DNA of 64,000 bases from Thalassotalea psychrophila (GTDB lineage: Bacteria; Pseudomonadota; Gammaproteobacteria; Enterobacterales; Alteromonadaceae). Position 1 is the first letter of the stretch. Every line of letters begins with the position of its first letter. Position numbers and translations under genes: made by a program. Location of the stretch: NCBI RefSeq assembly GCF_031583595.1, contig NZ_CP134145.1, positions 4,030,001-4,094,000 on the forward strand, given 5' to 3'. Under the pieces are notes generated by a model. The model was not told the DNA's origin. It made no database searches and saw nothing but the letters and a program-made list of their open reading frames with translations. Shown here piece by piece: positions 62,913 to 64,000 of this stretch.

Positions 62913-64000
62913 ATGCTGATGAACATACTAAAAAAAATAAAATCAATCCAATTTTTGGTCTGTATAGCATTTCTATTTATTTTTATCTCTCCAACTCAAG
63001 CTTTATTTGTTAGTCCGCCTAAAGACCCAATACCATTAATAAAGCAAATATTTCCGACCGCAACTCACATAGGTGAAAAATCGGGAAATGTACCGATTTG
63101 GTCAATTGAAAAAAATGAACAAATTATCGGTTATGCTTTTGAAACTAATGACTTAGCTAAAATTCCAGCCTATTCAGGCGAACCAGTAAATATGTTAGTA
63201 GCTATTAGCCCTGAAGGAGTTTACCTTGGCGCAAAAGTGCTTGAACATCATGAACCTATTATTCTTGCCGGGATCCCTGAAAGTAAACTTTATGCATTTG
63301 CAGATCAATATGACGGTTTAAACGTTAGTGACCGTTTAAAAGTTGGCGGTAACAACAAAGAAGGCGTGATTCATATTGATGGGCTTTCAGGGGCAACCGT
63401 TACTGTTATGGTGATGAATGTTGCCATTACTAAAGCAGCAACCCAAGTTGCGCGCTCTTTAGGTATAATTAAAGCTAGCCAAGAAATTATCCAACCTATG
63501 TCTACCATTCATCCTGGTGTTTATCAAAAAGCAGACTGGCAAACGCTGGTGGGTGATGGTTCAATTCGCAAATTAACGTTAAACAGAAACACTGTCGATG
63601 AGGCTTTTGTTGGTACTGAAGTAGAACATATTGATGAAGCAACACCAGAGCAGAAACAAGATATGTTTGCTGAAATATACTTTGCCCAAGCTGATATTCC
63701 ATCGGTAGGCCGCAATTTATTAGGGGAAAGTGAATATCGATGGTTAATGAGTACCCTTAAAGAGGGTGAGCACGCCATTGCTCTGCTAGGGAATGGTTAT
63801 TCATATAAAGGCTCGGGTTATGTACGCGGTGGGATTTTCGATCGCATTCAAATTTTGCAGAATGGTGAAGCATTCGCTTTTCGAGATTTAGATCATAATC
63901 GCGTTTCAGACATTCTTATTAATGGCGCTCCTCGATTTCAAGAAATGTCTCTATTTATTGTGCGTGCACAACATGAATTTAACCCCGGTGTTGATTGGCA
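62913..64000 (+). CDS. nosR: NosR/NirI family regulator/flavoprotein, N-terminal part (3' end outside window)
   Basis: The frame is open from 62913 to the window edge (over 360 codons). It begins with a signal or membrane segment (FLVCIAFLFIFISPTQA), followed by a periplasmic FMN-binding domain with GLSGATVT, where T162 is the expected flavin attachment residue, as in NosR and NqrC. Full NosR continues into membrane helices and two 4Fe-4S clusters, which would lie beyond the window. NosR is needed to express and activate nitrous-oxide reductase. The FNR-like box upstream agrees with use under low oxygen. NirI is the alternative. Confidence 0.82.
   Translation, partial: MLMNILKKIKSIQFLVCIAFLFIFISPTQALFVSPPKDPIPLIKQIFPTATHIGEKSGNVPIWSIEKNEQIIGYAFETNDLAKIPAYSGEPVNMLVAISPEGVYLGAKVLEHHEPIILAGIPESKLYAFADQYDGLNVSDRLKVGGNNKEGVIHIDGLSGATVTVMVMNVAITKAATQVARSLGIIKASQEIIQPMSTIHPGVYQKADWQTLVGDGSIRKLTLNRNTVDEAFVGTEVEHIDEATPEQKQDMFAEIYFAQADIPSVGRNLLGESEYRWLMSTLKEGEHAIALLGNGYSYKGSGYVRGGIFDRIQILQNGEAFAFRDLDHNRVSDILINGAPRFQEMSLFIVRAQHEFNPGVDW

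Noticed and set aside
63502..63778. Two minus-strand open frames near the window end
   Set aside because: Antisense to the NosR/NirI-like coding frame, which runs unbroken to the window edge.

Overview
The window looks like chromosomal DNA of a marine gammaproteobacterium of the order Alteromonadales, most like a Colwellia/Thalassotalea relative. This rests on AT-rich DNA, an algal beta-glucan (laminarin) degradation locus, a laminarinase with a GlyGly-CTERM tail, a Vibrio-type sodium/galactose symporter, gammaproteobacterial glnA-ntrB-ntrC and efp/epmA/epmB neighbourhoods, and short dispersed intergenic repeats. No 16S or tRNA gene is visible, so the genus is inferred. No rRNA, tRNA, CRISPR array, phage or IS transposase was recognised.

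Layout. 1-15.4 kb: beta-glucan locus, with the tail of a carbohydrate-binding protein, a secreted GH30, a GPH-family sugar symporter, two GH3 enzymes without signal peptides and a secreted GH16 laminarinase with three thrombospondin-3-like repeats. Between GH30 and the symporter lies an apparently unrelated block: a phosphatase, an SDR/LysR divergent pair, and a LysR/pirin/isochorismatase group. 15.4-18.8 kb: a pyroglutamyl-peptidase-like protein, an RRM protein and an LTA-synthase-like membrane phosphotransferase. 18.9-23.3 kb: hutC-hutH-hutU with two HutC operators. 23.3-23.65 kb: a 103-bp tandem repeat. 23.7-27.1 kb: a membrane acyltransferase, an adenylation/carrier protein whose coding frame has no ordinary start codon, and a CPBP protease. 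27.3-29.8 kb: NfeD plus two SPFH proteins. 29.9-41.2 kb: mixed housekeeping genes (dtd, pip, yihY, typA and others). 41.3-48.4 kb: the Leloir galactose genes with a sodium symporter and a divergent LacI-type regulator. 48.6-53.4 kb: glnA, ntrB and ntrC with NtrC and sigma-54 sites. 53.4-57.1 kb: a MerC-domain protein and the EF-P modification genes. 57.2-62.6 kb: a rearranged accessory region. 62.9-64 kb: the start of a NosR/NirI-type gene behind an FNR-like box.

How the genes work together. The GH16 and GH30 enzymes would cut beta-1,3/1,6-glucan outside the cytoplasm, the GPH symporter would import oligosaccharides, and the two cytoplasmic GH3 enzymes would release glucose. The galactose block encodes uptake plus the full Leloir route under one LacI-type repressor. 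The hut block encodes the first two steps of histidine breakdown only. The glnA-ntrBC block is a classic nitrogen-control unit in which the ntrB ribosome-binding region sits just behind an NtrC site.

Most notable for a second look: (1) 57-62.6 kb, where a two-gene cassette (DUF4136-like and DUF3016-like) is present twice, each copy keeping a different intact gene and a remnant of the other, next to a beta-barrel gene broken by an exact 8-bp tandem duplication; (2) the adenylation/carrier plus acyltransferase pair with an anomalous start; (3) a dispersed repeat family with a 103-bp tandem array; (4) the nested inverted-repeat element beside efp.
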